Shown: positions 1 to 9,112 of the stretch, one piece after another
Layout: each line of letters starts with the position of its first letter
Position numbering within the stretch: the first letter of the stretch is position 1
DNA from: Azotimanducus sp965220185
GTDB taxonomy: Bacteria > Pseudomonadota > Gammaproteobacteria > Pseudomonadales > Azotimanducaceae
Assembly: GCA_965220185.1 (NCBI GenBank)
Contig: OZ244807.1
Span: 1,674,001-1,738,000, forward strand
Direction of reading: 5' to 3'
Length of the DNA: 64,000 nt
Notes under the pieces: model-generated
What the model saw: only the letters and a program-made list of their open reading frames with translations
The model's database searches: none
What the model was told of the DNA's origin: nothing
Program-made: the position numbers and the translations under genes

Positions 1-2
1 TT

Positions 3-800
3 GACGCATCAGCCTATGTTGCGAGCCAAGCCTTCGCGAAATCAGTAGATGGCACGCGCGTGCCGTATTTCCTGATCAAGCCGCGCGATGTGGAAGGTCC
101 GCTGCCGACGCTGCTCTATGGCTACGGCGGATTTGAAATTTCGCTGACACCTGCCTATCTCAGCCCTCTCGCTGCCGCGTGGCTCGAAGCGGGCGGCGCC
201 TATGTCATCGCCAATATTCGCGGCGGCGGCGAATTCGGCCCGGGGTGGCATCAGGCGGCGCTCAAAGGCAATCGTCAGCGCGCCTACGACGATTTTGCAG
301 CGGTGGCCGAAAACTTGATCAACACTGACATCACCGAACCCTCGCAGCTCGGCATCTACGGCGGCTCGAACGGCGGCCTGCTCGTCGGCGCGCTGCTGAC
401 GCAACGTCCTGAGCTTCTCGGCGCTGTTGTGTGCGCGGTGCCGCTGCTTGACATGCTGCGCTATCACAAACTGCTCGCCGGGGCGTCTTGGATGGGGGAA
501 TACGGCGATCCGGATGTGCCTGAAGAGCGCGCATGGCTGGCAGCCTGTTCGCCCTATCAGAACGTCCGCGACGATGTGGGCTACCCGCCAGTGTTCCTGA
601 CCACTTCGACTCGTGATGACCGCGTGCATCCGGGTCATGCGCGTAAAATGGCCGCCAAGATGATGGCGTCCGGGCACGAGGTCGTGTATTACGAAAACAC
701 TGAGGGCGGGCACAGCGCCGCGGCGAATCTCAATCAGGTGGCGCGGCGCGATGCCTTGGTCGTGACCTTTTTCATGCAGTCCTTGATGGATGAAGCATGA
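3..800 (+). CDS. Prolyl oligopeptidase family serine peptidase (C-terminal part, 5' end outside window)
   Basis: The frame is open from the first bases, so the start lies upstream. What remains is most of the alpha/beta-hydrolase catalytic domain of an S9A peptidase, which cleaves short peptides after proline. The nucleophile serine sits in GGSNGG (bases about 360-377), the acid in TRDDRVHPGHARK, and the histidine in EGGHSAA near the C-terminus. GGSNGG followed by LLVGALLTQRPELLG is the prolyl oligopeptidase form rather than the oligopeptidase B form (GGSAGG); that assignment is from family knowledge. The stop overlaps the next ATG by 4 bases, so the two genes are probably co-translated. Confidence 0.9.
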   Translation, partial: DASAYVASQAFAKSVDGTRVPYFLIKPRDVEGPLPTLLYGYGGFEISLTPAYLSPLAAAWLEAGGAYVIANIRGGGEFGPGWHQAALKGNRQRAYDDFAAVAENLINTDITEPSQLGIYGGSNGGLLVGALLTQRPELLGAVVCAVPLLDMLRYHKLLAGASWMGEYGDPDVPEERAWLAACSPYQNVRDDVGYPPVFLTTSTRDDRVHPGHARKMAAKMMASGHEVVYYENTEGGHSAAANLNQVARRDALVVTFFMQSLMDEA

Positions 801-2356
801 GAACGACTGTATTGATTATCGGTTTTGTGATGGCGCAGCTTGGATTAAGCGACGCTGCAACGCTTGTTGAAACAACCGAAGGACCGGTTGCTGGCGCCTA
901 TAGCGACGAGGCGGCTGGCGTGCGGGTCTACAAAGGCATCCCGTATGCCGCCCCGCCGGTGGGAGCGCTCAGGTGGCGGGCGCCAGCGCCACATCCCTCG
1001 TGGCGTGAAGTCCGACAAGCCACTCGGTTCGGCACCCCCTGCTGGCAGTCCCATATCACTGGCATCTACAGCCGCGGACCCGTGCCGCGCAGCGAAGACT
1101 GCCTGTATCTCAACATCTGGACAGCATCAAACGCAGGCGATAACGCACCCGTGATGGTGTGGATACATGGCGGCAGCTTCGAGATTGGCCACGGACATCT
1201 TGAATGGTATGAAGGGACGGACACAGCGAGAGACGGATTAGTTCTCGTCAGCATCAACTACCGCCTTGGACCCTTCGGATTCTTCGCACATCCGTGGCTT
1301 GAAGGCGAGGATGCCAATGGCAACCAAGGTCTGCTCGATCAAGTGGCCGCGCTCCGGTGGGTGCAAAAGAATATCGCGGCATTCGGTGGCGATCCGGACA
1401 ACGTCACTATTTTCGGCGAGTCCGCAGGCAGCGCAAGTGTGTGCTATCTGCAAGCATCGCCCTTGGCGAAAGGATTGTTCGCCAAAGTGATCGGTCAGTC
1501 GGCGGGGTGTTTTGCGCCGCACGCAACGCTTGAAGAGGACTCGCCAACCGGCGCGCCATCTGGCTACACAATAGGGCGAAAGATGGTGGAGCGTTTGGGC
1601 GCGGAGAGCATGGAGGCTTTGCGCTCGATGGATGCCGAGACGCTGTTCACAGCGCTCGAAGCGAGCAGCTGGACAGCGCCATATCCGGCGGTGTATGTGG
1701 ACGGCAATCTCTTCCCTGAGCAGATGTACGCATTGCATGAGCGCGGCAAGGGCAGTCAAGTGCCGGTTCTGGTCGGTGCCAATGCCGATGAAGAGACCGC
1801 GCTCTTTGGTGAGTTGCCCGATGTGACGCATGAGGCGCTCACCGAGCAGTTGCGCGCCGAGTGGCCGGGTCATGCCGATGCGCTGATCGCGGCCTATGCA
1901 TCCGAGATTGATCGCAGCCCAAGATTCGCTCGCGATAAGATGTTCTCCCATTGGCTGTTTGCATGGGAAGCGCGCACTTGGGCGCGGACGGTCACCCGCG
2001 CTCATCAACCGGCATATCTTTACCAGTTCACGCATGTTCCCGAGCTGCCTGAATATGGACGATCACTTGGCGCCTTCCATGCCGCCGAGATCGCATACAC
2101 CTTCAACAATCTTGATCGGACAGACTGGGCGTTGACGACTGATGACCGAAAAGTCGCGCACCTTCTGTCAAGCTACTGGCGCAATTTTGCTCGCAGCGGC
2201 GACCCCAACAGCAAAGGGCTGCCGCATTGGCCAGCATATGATGAAAAGCAGGACGAGGCGCTCGAGCTCGGCGCGAATCCAGGGGTGATTGGCCATCATC
2301 TCAAGGATAAACTCGATGTTATCGATGCGTTGCTCGCTGAGCAGCGGGGACGCTGA
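797..2356 (+). CDS. Type B carboxylesterase, exported
   Basis: 519 aa, with a hydrophobic N-terminus (about residues 1-20) that looks like a signal peptide. It has the hallmarks of the carboxylesterase/cholinesterase family: EDCLYLNIW (100-108), the oxyanion-hole HGGSF (124-128), GGDPDNVTIFGESAG with nucleophile Ser209, an acidic residue in NADEETALF (Glu332 or Glu333), and His428 in GAFHAAEI. It should hydrolyse carboxylic esters in the periplasm or outside the cell; the natural substrate is not evident. It overlaps the peptidase gene upstream by 4 bases and is followed after 5 bases by an enoyl-CoA hydratase, so the three probably form one transcript. Confidence 0.93.
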   Translation: MRTTVLIIGFVMAQLGLSDAATLVETTEGPVAGAYSDEAAGVRVYKGIPYAAPPVGALRWRAPAPHPSWREVRQATRFGTPCWQSHITGIYSRGPVPRSEDCLYLNIWTASNAGDNAPVMVWIHGGSFEIGHGHLEWYEGTDTARDGLVLVSINYRLGPFGFFAHPWLEGEDANGNQGLLDQVAALRWVQKNIAAFGGDPDNVTIFGESAGSASVCYLQASPLAKGLFAKVIGQSAGCFAPHATLEEDSPTGAPSGYTIGRKMVERLGAESMEALRSMDAETLFTALEASSWTAPYPAVYVDGNLFPEQMYALHERGKGSQVPVLVGANADEETALFGELPDVTHEALTEQLRAEWPGHADALIAAYASEIDRSPRFARDKMFSHWLFAWEARTWARTVTRAHQPAYLYQFTHVPELPEYGRSLGAFHAAEIAYTFNNLDRTDWALTTDDRKVAHLLSSYWRNFARSGDPNSKGLPHWPAYDEKQDEALELGANPGVIGHHLKDKLDVIDALLAEQRGR

Positions 2357-2361
2357 CCGCC

Positions 2362-3030
2362 ATGCCGAGCGGCCATCTCGACATCGAAATAGACAGCGAC
2401 ATTGCCGAGGTCAGACTCAACCGACCTGAGAAGAAAAACTGCGTCACGCTCGCCATGTGGATTGAGCTCGCGCGCATATTCAACGATCTTGGAACGAACG
2501 AGCAAGTGCGATGCATCGTGCTTGCTGGCGCAGGCGGGCATTTTTCATCGGGAGCGGACAAAAGCGAGTTTGGTGAAGTTCGTTCCACCTCAGAACAGGT
2601 GGCGGCGTATGAGGCAGCAGTGAGCGGGGCGAGCGATGCCATTCTCAGTTGTCCGAAGCCTGTGGTGGCTGCGATTGAAGGTTATTGCGTCGGTGGCGGG
2701 CTTGGGCTTGCCATGGCGTGCGACTTTCGCGTCGGGAAAACGGGCTCGCAATACTTCATTCCGGCATCGAAGCTGTCGCTTGTCTACGGCGAGCGGGCAA
2801 CGCAGTCCTTGCTCACACTTGTCGGGCTTGTGAACGCGAAGCGTATTCTCCTTGCTGGCGAGCGGATGGACGCACACAAGGCGAAGTCGATTGGTCTGGT
2901 GGATGAAGTGCTCGCACAAGACACTTTCGATGAGCAGCTCGCCGAATTCGTGGGCAAGTTGACCATCGCCTCACCGCGAACTGTATCTGGAAGCAAGGCC
3001 ATCTTGCATAGGTTGACGGGTCTGACATGA
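2362..3030 (+). CDS. Enoyl-CoA hydratase/isomerase family protein
   Basis: 222 aa, a crotonase-fold protein acting on acyl-CoA thioesters. Family signatures are the N-terminal VRLNRPEKKN, the oxyanion-hole segment AGAGGHFSSGADKSEF and the second oxyanion segment AIEGYCVGGGLGLAMACDFRV. At 222 residues it is somewhat shorter than the usual 250-270, with the C-terminal helices abbreviated, so it might not be a standard beta-oxidation hydratase. The ATG lies 5 bases after the esterase stop. It converges on ubiG with an 18-base gap. Confidence 0.88.
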   Translation: MPSGHLDIEIDSDIAEVRLNRPEKKNCVTLAMWIELARIFNDLGTNEQVRCIVLAGAGGHFSSGADKSEFGEVRSTSEQVAAYEAAVSGASDAILSCPKPVVAAIEGYCVGGGLGLAMACDFRVGKTGSQYFIPASKLSLVYGERATQSLLTLVGLVNAKRILLAGERMDAHKAKSIGLVDEVLAQDTFDEQLAEFVGKLTIASPRTVSGSKAILHRLTGLT

Positions 3031-3048
3031 CCAGACGAAAGATGAGCG

Positions 3049-3750
3049 CTAGCCATTCCCCCTCACCGCATGAACAATGTAATTGGTGCTGACATCGCGA
3101 GATGCTTTGACTTGATGCGTGAACGGGTTGTACTTCATGCCTGTGATGTCTTGGATGGTCAGTTCCGATGCTCGGCAGGCGCTTATCAGTTCCGAAGGCT
3201 TGACCAGGCGCGCATAGTCGTGCGTGCCTTTCGGCAGAATGCCGAGCACGTATTCGGCACCGACAATAGCGAGTAGCCATGCGCGCGGGTCGCGGTTGAT
3301 CGTAGAGAAGTAAAGGTCGCCACCTGGCTTCGTCAGTGCAGTGCAGGTGTTGACCAAGGCCGCGGGGTCGGGCACGTGCTCAAGGAGTTCTAGGCAGGTC
3401 ACCACATCAAAGCGGCCAGCGAACTCTGGCAATAGCTGCTCGGCGCCAGCGAGACGGTAATCGACGTCAACGCCTGCGGCCTCGGCGTGAATACGCGCCA
3501 CCGCAAGGGGTTTTTCGGCGAGGTCTATGCCAGTCACGGTCGCGCCTCTTTCCGCAAGCGACTCTGAGAGCAGTCCGCCGCCGCAGCCGACATCAAGGCA
3601 GCGGCCACCGTCAATCTCGCTGCGCGCAGAGATGTAGTCCAGGCGAAACGGATTGATGTCATGCAGCGGACGAAACTTGCCTTGGGGGTCCCACCAGCTT
3701 TCCGCGAGTGCGTTGAATTTCTCAAGCTCGTCGTGACTCACGTTGCTCAT
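3049..3750 (-). CDS. ubiG: Ubiquinone biosynthesis O-methyltransferase UbiG
   Basis: 233 aa. UbiG carries out both S-adenosylmethionine-dependent O-methylations of ubiquinone synthesis. The start has the UbiG-typical HDELEKFNALAESWWDPQGKFRPLHDINPFRLDYI. The SAM-binding motif CLDVGCGGGL is at residues 51-60, followed by TGIDLAEKPLAVAR. The C-terminal KYNPFTHQVKASRDVSTNYIVHA is also typical of UbiG. It overlaps the upstream amidohydrolase by 4 bases, an arrangement of these two functions seen near gyrA in other gammaproteobacteria. Confidence 0.96.
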   Translation of the reverse strand: MSNVSHDELEKFNALAESWWDPQGKFRPLHDINPFRLDYISARSEIDGGRCLDVGCGGGLLSESLAERGATVTGIDLAEKPLAVARIHAEAAGVDVDYRLAGAEQLLPEFAGRFDVVTCLELLEHVPDPAALVNTCTALTKPGGDLYFSTINRDPRAWLLAIVGAEYVLGILPKGTHDYARLVKPSELISACRASELTIQDITGMKYNPFTHQVKASRDVSTNYIVHAVRGNG

Positions 3751-5075
3751 GTGCGGATACCTTCAGAAATTTTCGTGCCCCAAGCCTTGGCTCGCGCCAG
3801 AACTTCGGGTTCATTCAAGGTCGTCAGTGTGCCATCTCGCATGAGCGGCGAGCCGCCAACCCACACATGCGTCACCCTTGATGCGCTCGCGGTGAGCAGC
3901 GCGGATGCAAGCACGTCGTACACAGGCTGCGCGCCAGGTGACGACATGTCAATGGCGATGATGTCTGCCCACTTGCCGGTCTCTAGCGACCCGATGTGAT
4001 CGTCACGACCAAGCACGTTCGCACTGCCTATCGTGCCAAAGCGTACAAAATCTGCCGCGCTGAACGTCGAATTCTCACCGCCTGTCTTGTTTGCCAGCAA
4101 TTTCGCCGCGCGCATTTCCTGGAGCACATCGAGCGAGTTATTGCTCACTGCACCATCCGTGCCAAGGCCGACTCGGACGCCTGCTTCGACGAGCTTGGTG
4201 AGCGGCGAAGGGCCACTCGCGAGCAGTGCGTTCGACTGCGGGCAATGGACAACGCCGACGTTGTTCTCGACCACGATATCTATGTCAGCGTCATCGAGCG
4301 AAGTCATATGTACCGCCTGCAGCCGCGGCGAGACCAATCCAATGTCGCGCAGCTTGCGGATTGGCGAACAGCCGTGGATGAGTCGAAAGTCGCTGACTTC
4401 GCGCGCCGTCTCGTGCAGGTGGATGTGAACAGGGCTCTGGATTTCTTCGGAGATGCTCACAAGCGTCTCGAACGTGGCGATGTCCACGCTGTAGGGCGCG
4501 TGCGGCCCGTGCGCAATGGTGATGAAGTCATCGCTGCGCCAGCGGTCGTGCAGTTCGGTCGCGCGCCGCAGACCCTCAGCGCTGCTCTTCGCCCACGCAT
4601 TGGCTTGCTCAATGATTGGCACGGCGATTTGGGCGCGAATGCCGGTTTCGTGCGCAATATCTGCGATGGTCTCAGGAAAGTAGTACTGGTCGGAAAAGCA
4701 GGTGATGCCAGCACGAATCATCTCGGCCAGCGCAAGGCGCGCGCCATCCGCGATAAATTCGGGAGACACCCATTTGGCTTCTAAAGGAAAAATCAGTTCA
4801 GAGAGCCATTCATGTAGCGGCATGTCATTGCCGACACCGCGCAGCAGCGCCATGGGGCTGTGCGTGTGGGCGTTGACAAGGCCGGGCAGGAGCAGGTGGT
4901 CAGGCAGGTCGATGACTTCATTGGCACGCCAGGTTGACTCGATCTTGGCTTGCGGGCCAACGGCGGCGATGCGCCCATCCTTCACTGCGAGTGTTGCGTT
5001 TTCCTGCGCAACTGAATCGGGCGCCGCGCTGAAGAGCCAGCCTGCGTGGACGATGAAGTCTGCTTCCGATGTCAT
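3747..5075 (-). CDS. mtaD: Amidohydrolase of the TRZ/ATZ family, probable 5'-methylthioadenosine/S-adenosylhomocysteine deaminase
   Basis: 442 aa from the ATG at 5075. A TTG at 5138 would add 21 residues that look unlike the family, so I prefer the ATG. The metal-binding HAHTHSPMALLRG type motif appears as NAHTHSPMALLRG (His70, His72), followed by the HIHLHETAREV segment and the GLGTDGAVSNNSLDVLQEM segment that supplies a metal-ligand aspartate. The family deaminates adenosyl by-products such as MTA and SAH, so pairing with the SAM-using UbiG by a 4-base overlap makes sense. The exact substrate cannot be read from the sequence; other TRZ/ATZ substrates are possible. Confidence 0.85.
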   Translation of the reverse strand: MTSEADFIVHAGWLFSAAPDSVAQENATLAVKDGRIAAVGPQAKIESTWRANEVIDLPDHLLLPGLVNAHTHSPMALLRGVGNDMPLHEWLSELIFPLEAKWVSPEFIADGARLALAEMIRAGITCFSDQYYFPETIADIAHETGIRAQIAVPIIEQANAWAKSSAEGLRRATELHDRWRSDDFITIAHGPHAPYSVDIATFETLVSISEEIQSPVHIHLHETAREVSDFRLIHGCSPIRKLRDIGLVSPRLQAVHMTSLDDADIDIVVENNVGVVHCPQSNALLASGPSPLTKLVEAGVRVGLGTDGAVSNNSLDVLQEMRAAKLLANKTGGENSTFSAADFVRFGTIGSANVLGRDDHIGSLETGKWADIIAIDMSSPGAQPVYDVLASALLTASASRVTHVWVGGSPLMRDGTLTTLNEPEVLARAKAWGTKISEGIRT

Positions 5076-5181
5076 GTCAATGAACGGCGTTGATCGGTCG
5101 GGGGAGCGTTCAGGAGGCAAGATTCTACGCGATTGCAATCAATATCGATCACTTCACACTACTGCGGTAAGGCGTAGTCGG

Positions 5182-5748
5182 TTAGTTGATGAATTGAATC
5201 TTGTCGCCTTCATCCGAGTCGTTCAACTGACGCGGCACCCCCGGCAAAACGACAGTGCCAAGGTACAAGAACGCAACAATCTGATCGTCTTCGCGGAGGC
5301 CGAGCGCGTGTTTGACCTTTGAATCATAAGCCGCCGCACCAGTCTTCCACATGGTCCCAAAGCCAAGCGCCTCGGCAGCGAGGCACATATTTTGCGTGGC
5401 TGCGCTCACCGCAAGCAGTTGCTCCACTTCTGGGATTTTACCGGGCGTGATACGTGCGGTGACAACGATAATTGTCGGCGCGCGATTCGGCTTGTTACGC
5501 TCTGCGCCGATGCGTGCTGGCGAAGCGTCTGGTGTTCTTGATTGCAGGGATTCGGCCATTGCTTCACCGAGAGTTTGACGTGCGTCGCCTTCGAGCACGA
5601 TGAATCGCCAAGGCCGCAGGCGGCCATGATCAGGGGCGCTCATGCCTGCCCGGATGATGGTTTCAATGTGATCTCGGGTGGGACTGGGAAGGGTGAGTTG
5701 CCTCGCCGATGTTCGGTTAGTGATTGCGCTCAATACTTGATTTGGCAT
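5182..5748 (-). CDS. Nitroreductase family protein (YdjA-like)
   Basis: 188 aa from the ATG at 5748. The open frame extends to 5955, but the upstream residues do not resemble the family. NRTSARQLTLPSPTRDHIETIIRAGMSAPDHGRLRPWRFIVLEG is the typical FMN-binding N-terminus of short YdjA-type nitroreductases, and EALGFGTMWKTGAAAYD the usual C-terminal half. These are FMN-dependent NAD(P)H oxidoreductases of cytosolic location with poorly defined physiological substrates. It reads away from higBA, with about 210 bases between the two starts. Confidence 0.87.
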   Translation of the reverse strand: MPNQVLSAITNRTSARQLTLPSPTRDHIETIIRAGMSAPDHGRLRPWRFIVLEGDARQTLGEAMAESLQSRTPDASPARIGAERNKPNRAPTIIVVTARITPGKIPEVEQLLAVSAATQNMCLAAEALGFGTMWKTGAAAYDSKVKHALGLREDDQIVAFLYLGTVVLPGVPRQLNDSDEGDKIQFIN

Positions 5749-5934
5749 GAAGCTGTGTCCCTGATTTGCCTGTCCCGTTGGCTTGCCAAGTTTGCGGACG
5801 AAAATATTCGACAAGTTGACTATCGTAACTGAGTCCGTTCTTGGTGTGTCCTGCCCGCGACTGGAAAACCCGTTTGCGAATATTCCCTCCCTCTCGGGTT
5901 TCCCCGCTAGAAACCTACACAGCCCATCGAGCAC

Positions 5935-5953
5935 GTTATCGAATTCTGATAAC
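5935..5953. promoter_or_regulatory. Inverted repeat, probable HigA operator
   Basis: GTTATC, seven bases, GATAAC: a perfect 6-base inverted repeat ending 8 bases before the higB ATG, in an AT-rich stretch containing TATAAA. HigA antitoxins of this family bind such palindromes over their own promoter. The site is seen directly; the operator role is inferred from position. Confidence 0.5.
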
Positions 5954-5961
5954 ATATAAAC

Positions 5962-6252
5962 ATGATCGAGTCCTTCGCGAACCAGCTAGCGGAAGACCTG
6001 TTCTATGATCGAGTCAGCAGGAAGACACGTTCCTTTCCGCCGGAACTACGGCGCGCAGCTAGAAGAAAACTCATCTACCTGCACGACGCTGCGGAAATGA
6101 AGGATCTCCGAGCACCTCCTGGGAACAGACTCGAAGCACTGACTGGAGACAGGAAGGGGTACTTCTCGATCCGCATAAACGACCAATGGCGCGTTGTTTT
6201 TCGCTGGCAGAGGGGGCAGGCGCTCAACGTAGAGGTCGTTGACTACCATTGA
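5962..6252 (+). CDS. higB: HigB-type toxin (RelE superfamily mRNA interferase)
   Basis: 96 aa. FANQLAEDLFYDRVSRKTRSFPPELRRAARRKLIYLHDAAEMKDLRAPPGNRLEALTGDRKG and the C-terminal YFSIRINDQWRVVFRW are the typical HigB/killer pattern, with the basic and aromatic residues used for ribosome-dependent mRNA cleavage. It precedes its antitoxin gene by 12 bases, the toxin-first order usual for higBA. The pair should be autoregulated through the palindrome just upstream. Confidence 0.93.
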   Translation: MIESFANQLAEDLFYDRVSRKTRSFPPELRRAARRKLIYLHDAAEMKDLRAPPGNRLEALTGDRKGYFSIRINDQWRVVFRWQRGQALNVEVVDYH

Positions 6253-6264
6253 AGGAGACTGAAC

Positions 6265-6549
6265 ATGACCAGACAGCCCACCCAGCCATTTCATCCAGGC
6301 GAGATTCTATTGGAGGAATTTCTTGAGCCTGCGGGCTTGACACAGAAGGCTTTTGCGCAGCGCATTGGCTGGACTCGAGCGAGGCTCAATGAGTTGATTC
6401 GCGGAAAGAGAGGCGTGACTGCGGAAGCGGCGCTCGACTTGTCCGAAGCGCTAGGCACGTCCGCAAAGCTGTGGATGAACCTGCAGGCAACATTTGAAAT
6501 CGATAAGGCGACCTCGATCAGGCGCGAACGCGCTCGACGCGCTGCATAA
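6265..6549 (+). CDS. higA: HigA-type antitoxin (XRE helix-turn-helix)
   Basis: 94 aa. The N-terminal PFHPGEILLEEFLEPAGLTQKAFAQRIGWTRARLNELIRGKRGVTAEAALDLSEALGTSAKLWMNLQ is the standard HigA helix-turn-helix domain, occupying most of the protein. It neutralises HigB by direct binding and represses the operon. GAAGGAGAC lies just upstream as a good ribosome-binding site. No further gene is expressed from this pair; a repeat fragment starts at the base after the stop. Confidence 0.93.
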   Translation: MTRQPTQPFHPGEILLEEFLEPAGLTQKAFAQRIGWTRARLNELIRGKRGVTAEAALDLSEALGTSAKLWMNLQATFEIDKATSIRRERARRAA

Positions 6550-6570
6550 GGGAAGGTCTGATCAAGTCCA
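6550..6570 (+). repeat. Fragment of the hairpin-array repeat family
   Basis: GGGAAGGTCTGATCAAGTCCA. Bases 6557-6570 (TCTGATCAAGTCCA) are identical to the 5' arm of the last hairpin of the array at 54911-55126, and GGGAAGgTCTGATcAA resembles that array's first hairpin. The matching 3' arm is absent here, so this is a truncated copy. Similar sequence occurs in reverse at 27813-27829 and 62986-63001. Confidence 0.6.
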
Positions 6571-6641
6571 CTGCGCTCAGCGCTTCACTTTTCGCTAGAT
6601 TGGCAGCGGCATTCTGGCACAATCCTTGACGAACAAACCAA

Positions 6642-6673
6642 TGAACGCACAAGTATCGCTGATTTCGTTCTTA
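6642..6673 (-). pseudogene. Tiny relic of a DUF433 antitoxin gene
   Basis: Twenty-one bases (6642-6662) are identical to 9783-9803, which directly continues a longer DUF433 relic there. Read on the - strand the segment gives ISDTCAFIG, matching the conserved core of DUF433 proteins (compare VSGAWAFTGTRVPV in the intact gene at 8007-8228). It ends within a few bases of the duplicated gyrA segment. Confidence 0.45.
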
Positions 6674-6674
6674 G

Positions 6675-7496
<822 letters not shown>

Positions 7497-7769
7497 CGCC
7501 ATAGTGGAAGGGACTTCCACAAACACCCTTGGAAGAAAATCCCGATCAAGCGATTCGATCCGGACAACCGTGAACATGCTGAACTCGCCACGCTGACTGA
7601 ATTGGCCGAAGAACTGCTCGCGAACTGGTTTGACAGGTCTGAGAATGCTCACTTGAAGGTAGGTCAGGTTGGATGGTCTGCGAGAATCAGGGGTTTCCTG
7701 ACGGAACAAGGTGTTCTTGCAGAGATCGACTTGATTTGTCGAAAACTGTTTCCGAGACAAGCCGTATAG
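7497..7769 (+). pseudogene. C-terminal remnant of an Eco57I-like restriction-modification enzyme or N6-adenine DNA methylase
   Basis: In the frame of base 7503 about 88 codons are open to the TAG at 7767. They contain SGRDFHKHPWKKIPIKRFDP, then DNREHAELATLTELAEELL, and a tail ending in ICRKLFPRQAV. HKHPW-IPI-FDP-N-H-ELA is the pattern seen at the C-terminus of type IIG and related methylase/restriction proteins (family knowledge; not searched). No start or catalytic motif remains, and the reading frame begins exactly where gyrA similarity ends. It is distinct from the methylase gene at 16625. Confidence 0.6.
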
Positions 7770-7781
7770 CCAGCTCAGATG

Positions 7782-8003
7782 TCAGTGCGAGTGTTGATAG
7801 GCACCTCCGTAAGCAGTCCCGGCCGCGACTTTTCGATTGCAGTTCTTAGTGACCAATACTTCGTAATCATGAGCTTCGGCCCTTGCCAGCAGTTCGCCGT
7901 TCTCAAGAAGTTCCCATCCGAGCTCGGCGGAACGGTCAATCACGTGCTCACGGAGATGGTGCCTGAGCGGTGCGGGCGTACCGTGGTCGAACAGCACCTT
8001 CAC
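7782..8003 (-). CDS. DUF5615 PIN-like toxin, C-terminally shortened
   Basis: 73 aa. MKVLFDHGTPAPLRHHL..HVIDRSAELGWELLENGELLARAEAHDYEVLVTKNCN matches DUF5615 proteins (MKVLLDENLP...AELGW..LKNGELL..AE..FDVLLT.D.N), a PIN-like family. After NCN the similarity stops and the protein ends 18 residues later. Family members are usually around 110-120 aa, so the 3' end looks frameshifted or replaced. The usual acidic residues are partly changed (Asp6 kept, T-D-N replaced by TKNCN). It starts 3 bases after the DUF433 gene and is probably inactive. Confidence 0.7.
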   Translation of the reverse strand: MKVLFDHGTPAPLRHHLREHVIDRSAELGWELLENGELLARAEAHDYEVLVTKNCNRKVAAGTAYGGAYQHSH

Positions 8004-8006
8004 GAT

Positions 8007-8228
8007 TCAGGCAGGCGTTTTAAGGCTGTCTGCTTCGTGTCTGAGCACCGCTTCAACTTGCCACGCCTGAACTTCCACGAACCACTCCAAGAATTCATTC
8101 ACCGTGGCGCCGCTTTCGATATTCTCAAACAAGGCGTAGACAGGGACTCGCGTGCCGGTGAATGCCCACGCGCCACTGACTTTGCGTGGATTTCGCTCGA
8201 CGGCGGGGCATTGATTCCAGTTTGTCAT
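8007..8228 (-). CDS. DUF433 antitoxin
   Basis: 73 aa from the ATG at 8228 (MTNWNQCPAVERNPRKVSGAWAF). The frame is open further upstream, but the extra residues are not family-like. The core VSGAWAFTGTRVPVYALFENIESGATVNEFLEWFVEVQAWQVEAVLRH is typical of DUF433, a small helix-turn-helix family found before DUF5615 toxins. It is the only intact copy here; relics of the same gene lie at 9679-9803 and 6642-6673. Confidence 0.82.
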   Translation of the reverse strand: MTNWNQCPAVERNPRKVSGAWAFTGTRVPVYALFENIESGATVNEFLEWFVEVQAWQVEAVLRHEADSLKTPA

Positions 8229-8330
8229 GGGCGTGCTTGAATAATGCGGGAGAGTCAAGTTTCGAACCTGACATCGCCAATTGTATATGCTTCTTGCTAA
8301 GTTCTGGAGAGTTTGCAAAAGGCCGCATGC

Positions 8331-8388
8331 CTAGGAGTCTGCGCCGTAGGAATTCAGGGCTGCAAATCCGCTTCCGCTCGCCCCTTTG
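8331..8388 (+). repeat. Dispersed 58-base repeat, copy 1
   Basis: It matches 63002-63059 over 58 bases with six differences, and its first 24 bases match 27829-27852. It starts CTAGGAGTCTGCGCCGTAGG and ends in CCCCTTTG. The inner CTGCGCCGTAG can form a short hairpin with wobble pairs, and the hairpin is preserved in the other copies. It lies between the DUF433 gene and the next unknown gene. Confidence 0.7.
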
Positions 8389-8877
8389 CTCGTGAGCAAT
8401 AATTTGCACACCATCGACCATGATGTGTTCAACGACTGGCTGCGCACGACAGGCGTGAATCAACCTTTGTTGTATAGACCTTCAGGGCTTGTGGAAGAAC
8501 TCGCAGAGGATGTCGAACAGGCATACCACTGGTGTATCCGATACGCCATGACACATGTCTATGACGACACGGAAGACAACGCAACTGAATTTGAGCGTGT
8601 GCTAGAACAGCTTGAATACAGTGGGTTCCGTCCGTATGAGACAAAGAAAAACGACCGCAAGAAAGAATATGTCTCCACGGTCTTCCTCGCCGTGAAAGAA
8701 CGCCACGAACAGAACCACGACTTTCAATCGACCATGCATGCGGCGCTGAACGTCCACCAAGCACACCGACACACCGCACTCGATATGGAACAGGCATTCG
8801 ATCAACAGATCGAGAACGCAGAACGAGCATCTCACTCACCATCTCGCGAACAGTCGCCGCATACCCCCTGCTTCTGA
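8386..8877 (+). CDS. Hypothetical protein, acidic and helical
   Basis: 163 aa from TTG 8386 (GTG 8392 is an alternative). I do not recognise it. The middle reads as a real soluble protein (SGLVEELAEDVEQAYHWCIRYAMTHVYDDTEDNATEFERVLEQLEYSGFRPYETKKNDRKKEYVSTVFLAVKERH), and a histidine- and glutamine-rich helical tail follows. The composition is sensible on this strand, while the opposite long frame is arginine- and serine-rich and implausible. The start codon touches the end of the 58-base repeat, so the original 5' end may have been replaced. It lies in the accessory patch before gyrA. Confidence 0.5.
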   Translation: MLVSNNLHTIDHDVFNDWLRTTGVNQPLLYRPSGLVEELAEDVEQAYHWCIRYAMTHVYDDTEDNATEFERVLEQLEYSGFRPYETKKNDRKKEYVSTVFLAVKERHEQNHDFQSTMHAALNVHQAHRHTALDMEQAFDQQIENAERASHSPSREQSPHTPCF

Positions 8878-9030
8878 CGATCTGAGTCAGGATGGCGTGC
8901 TGCTTTCGTTCGCTTCGCAACGCCCATCCACACACCCCGGGTGGCTAAAATCTCCAATTGTGCGACCGGACACTTCACGTGTTCTAAAACCGGACACTTT
9001 ATTTGTTCCCAACACCTCCAACGCTGCCTT

Positions 9031-9060
9031 TTGCAATTGAAGCGCAAGCTGTTTTATAAT
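9031..9060 (+). promoter_or_regulatory. Sigma70-like promoter for the secreted protein gene
   Basis: TTGCAA (9031-9036) and a perfect TATAAT (9055-9060) are separated by 18 bases. The gene starts 53 bases downstream with AGGAGA as ribosome-binding site. Confidence 0.55.
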
Positions 9061-9112
9061 TGACCTTCGGCAATTCGCCAGATTCTCAACAGGGAACCTA
9101 GGAGAACCAAAA

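Noticed and set aside
8429..8935. 168-aa frame on the - strand opposite the hypothetical gene at 8386
   Set aside because: Its composition (arginine, serine, cysteine) is unlike a protein, and the + strand frame reads better.
8970..9005. Repeated ACCGGACACTT motif as a possible IS end
   Set aside because: Only two short copies 27 bases apart, with no inverted partner or target duplication found.
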